A DNA stretch of 7,655 nucleotides from Deltaproteobacteria bacterium (GTDB lineage Bacteria; Desulfobacterota; JADFXK01). Both the position numbers and the translations under genes were made by a program. Under the pieces are notes generated by a model. It searched no databases and had not been told where the DNA came from. It worked only from the letters and a program-made list of their open reading frames with translations. This document shows, piece by piece, positions 5,577 to 7,655 of this stretch (position 1 is its first letter; every line of letters begins with the position of its first letter). Location of the stretch: assembly GCA_015233285.1 (NCBI GenBank), contig JADFYA010000170.1:1-7655 (forward strand), written 5' to 3'.

Positions 5577-7655
5577 TTACTGTATCCCCTTCATCTCACC
5601 CCAGTTGGGGCCGGCCTTGAGATCCACCACTAAAGGGACGGCCAGATTGCAGACGTCTTCCATGGAATGTTTGACCAATGCGGTAATCTGAAGGAGTTCC
5701 GGTTCCGGAACCTCGAAAACCAGCTCGTCATGGACCTGCATGAGTAATTTTGTTTTGAATTTATGCGTGGATAAGGCGTTGATCACGGCGATCATGGCCT
5801 CCTTGATAATATCTGCCGCGCTGCCCTGGATAACGGTGTTAAAGGCCATCCGTTCGGCGTTTTTCTTGATGGTATGGTTGCGGCTGGTGATCCCGGTGAT
5901 GACCCGTTTGCGGTTTCGAAGGGTGGTGACGGCCCCGGTCTGCTCGGCCGCGGCAATGACCTGTTCGGTAAATGCTTTGACCCCTGGGTATTGAGCGAAA
6001 TAGTCTTCAATGTATTTGTTGGCCATGGCCGGGGTGATATGCAGTTCCTTGCTCAGCCGGAAGCCGCTCATACCGTAAATGACCCCGAAGTTGACAACCT
6101 TGGCTAATCGGCGCATGTCGCCGGTAATATCCGGGGGTTTAACCTTAAACAGTTTTATGGCTGTGGCCGCGTGGATATCTCGCCCTTCCCGGAAAGCCTG
6201 AAGCAGGGTGTCATCTTGGGTGAAGTGGGCCAGAACGCGCAATTCGATTTGGGAATAGTCGGCCGACAACATCACCTGCCCCGGCGGCGCAATAAAGGCG
6301 CGTCTAATATTGTGGGCGTGTTCGTCACCCACCGGGATGTTCTGCAGATTGGGTTGACTGGAACTCAACCGCCCCGTGGCCGTAACCGTTTGATTATAAG
6401 TGGTGTGAATTCTGCCCGTGGCCGGATTGATCTCGGCCAGCAAACCGTCGACAAAAGTGGATTTCAACTTAGCCAGACCGCGGTAGTCCATGACCTTGGC
6501 CGGGAGGGGATGAAGAGGAGCCAACAACTCCAATACTTCTTCGTCGGTGGAATAGGCGGTCTTTTTCTTGGTCTTCTTTTGTTGCGGCAGACCCAACTTG
6601 TCAAACAGGATATATCCTAATTGTTTTGATGAATTGATGTTAAAGGATTGGTCGGCCAGAATGTGGATGTCTTTTTCCAGGTCATTCAGCTTCTGGTCAA
6701 TATCCGCAGAGACTTCCCGCAAGTAGTCCGCATCCGGCAAAACCCCCGTAGATTCCATCTCCGCCAGAATCGGGACCAGGGGCATTTCGATCCGGCGGTA
6801 CAGGTCATATAAGTTCCGGGCCTGAAGTTCCTTGACCTTCTGATCAAAATGGCGGCTGACGGCCTGGGCCGCGGCACACGCCATAGGGGTGGATGTTTTG
6901 GGAGAAGTATCCTGAGCTAAGGGCAAAGCCAACTGCCGGCGCGGTTGATCACCATCTGGAGCTAACCGGTCATCTATGGCCGTGATGTCGTGTAACCTTG
7001 TTTCCGGGTCGAGTAAGTATGACGCCACCATTAAATCGTCCAGCGGACCGTCCGGAAGCAGCCCCATTCGCCCCAGCCGCGGCCATTGAGCCTTGATGTC
7101 ATGACTGGCCTTGGGTAGTCCCGGTTGGCCCAGCAGATGCTGGAGCTGGACGACCGAATCCTGGTCGCAGGGCCAGGGAACATACACCATCCTGGAATCG
7201 GCCATGAGGGCCAGGCCGACCGGGGTGGCGGCCGCCTTGGGACCGGGAGCACCGGCACAGTAGAAAATCAACCGGTCGGTTTCCCGGATGGACTCCAGAT
7301 AAGATCTTAGCTCGGCATTGTTTTGGATTACCAGACAGTCGGGCGCCTTTTCGGGTTTCGGCGGTTCTGCCGGTTCGGTGGCCAGATCAGCCGCCAGCTT
7401 CTTTAGCCCCAGGCGAGAGAAAATATTCAACAGTCCACGGTTGTCTCTGGGGCCGGGACAAAGCAATCCGGGATCAACTTCAATCTCCGCCTGGGTCCGG
7501 ATAGTCACCAGGTCCTTGGAAAGATAGGCCGTATCCTTGTGCCTGGATAGTAACTCCCGCTGGCGTTCGGGCTTGACCTGATCAAGGTGCTGGTATATGG
7601 CGTCCAGCGTTCCGAAAGACTCGATCAGCTTTTGGGCCGTCTTGGGACCGATCCC
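5577..7655 (-). CDS. polA: DNA polymerase I, N-terminus outside the window
   Basis: The frame is open to the right edge, giving 692 residues. About 190-200 N-terminal residues, including the 5' nuclease metal site, are missing. An internal GTG at 7508 is not the start, because the 49 residues before it continue the family (GIGPKTAQKL helix-hairpin-helix, then RHKDTAYLSKDLVTI). Order: end of the 5'-3' nuclease (1-65), a proline-rich linker, a degenerate 3'-5' exonuclease-like domain (about 105-275) and the polymerase (about 283-692). The polymerase has motif A DYSQIELR (D466), the O-helix R515, K519, F523, Y527 and motif C HDE (D643, E644), all intact. In the exonuclease region the metal ligands of the E. 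coli enzyme (D355, E357, D424, D501) align with Y132, A134, Q190 and no acidic residue, so proofreading is probably lost. Role: gap filling in repair and Okazaki fragment maturation. gmd follows by 44 bases on the same strand. Confidence 0.97.
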   Translation of the reverse strand, partial: GIGPKTAQKLIESFGTLDAIYQHLDQVKPERQRELLSRHKDTAYLSKDLVTIRTQAEIEVDPGLLCPGPRDNRGLLNIFSRLGLKKLAADLATEPAEPPKPEKAPDCLVIQNNAELRSYLESIRETDRLIFYCAGAPGPKAAATPVGLALMADSRMVYVPWPCDQDSVVQLQHLLGQPGLPKASHDIKAQWPRLGRMGLLPDGPLDDLMVASYLLDPETRLHDITAIDDRLAPDGDQPRRQLALPLAQDTSPKTSTPMACAAAQAVSRHFDQKVKELQARNLYDLYRRIEMPLVPILAEMESTGVLPDADYLREVSADIDQKLNDLEKDIHILADQSFNINSSKQLGYILFDKLGLPQQKKTKKKTAYSTDEEVLELLAPLHPLPAKVMDYRGLAKLKSTFVDGLLAEINPATGRIHTTYNQTVTATGRLSSSQPNLQNIPVGDEHAHNIRRAFIAPPGQVMLSADYSQIELRVLAHFTQDDTLLQAFREGRDIHAATAIKLFKVKPPDITGDMRRLAKVVNFGVIYGMSGFRLSKELHITPAMANKYIEDYFAQYPGVKAFTEQVIAAAEQTGAVTTLRNRKRVITGITSRNHTIKKNAERMAFNTVIQGSAADIIKEAMIAVINALSTHKFKTKLLMQVHDELVFEVPEPELLQITALVKHSMEDVCNLAVPLVVDLKAGPNWGEMKGIQ

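Noticed and set aside
5577..7508. Complete short polymerase gene starting at GTG 7508
   Set aside because: The frame continues upstream to the window edge with 49 residues of clear DNA polymerase I 5'-nuclease sequence, so this GTG is an internal valine.

Overview
The window looks like chromosomal DNA from a motile Gram-negative bacterium. The style of the chemoreceptor (alanine/serine-rich signalling domain, a hairpin tip with the ASAGDAGKGF variant, a helical bimodular-type sensor), the moderate GC content and the chemotaxis gene order suggest a deltaproteobacterium (Desulfobacterota). That placement is an inference from protein style and not a database result.

Positions 1-4494 (+ strand) hold part of a chemotaxis cluster: the last 37 codons of cheW, a complete 709-residue transmembrane methyl-accepting chemotaxis protein, cheB (receptor methylesterase/deamidase with a receiver domain) and cheR (receptor methyltransferase). 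CheW couples receptors to the CheA kinase. The receptor senses outside the cytoplasmic membrane, CheR adds methyl groups to glutamates of its cytoplasmic coiled coil, and CheB removes them when phosphorylated by CheA. Receptor and adaptation enzymes are therefore encoded side by side. CheA and CheY are not in the window and may lie upstream, to the left.

Positions 4558-7655 (- strand) converge on the chemotaxis genes. polA (DNA polymerase I) runs in from the right edge without its N-terminus. It is followed 44 bases later by gmd (GDP-mannose 4,6-dehydratase), which starts with TTG behind a good ribosome binding site. These two are unrelated in function to the chemotaxis genes and to each other.

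There are no RNA genes, mobile elements, CRISPR arrays or gene-free stretches over 300 bases. The largest gap is 168 bases between the receptor gene and cheB. It contains a strong hairpin and, unusually, is open in the same frame as both flanking genes. I see no wholly new system here. The points worth a second look are a ladder of EE/EQ pairs exactly 14 residues apart in the receptor, the in-phase receptor/cheB junction, and a DNA polymerase I whose proofreading residues have been lost.
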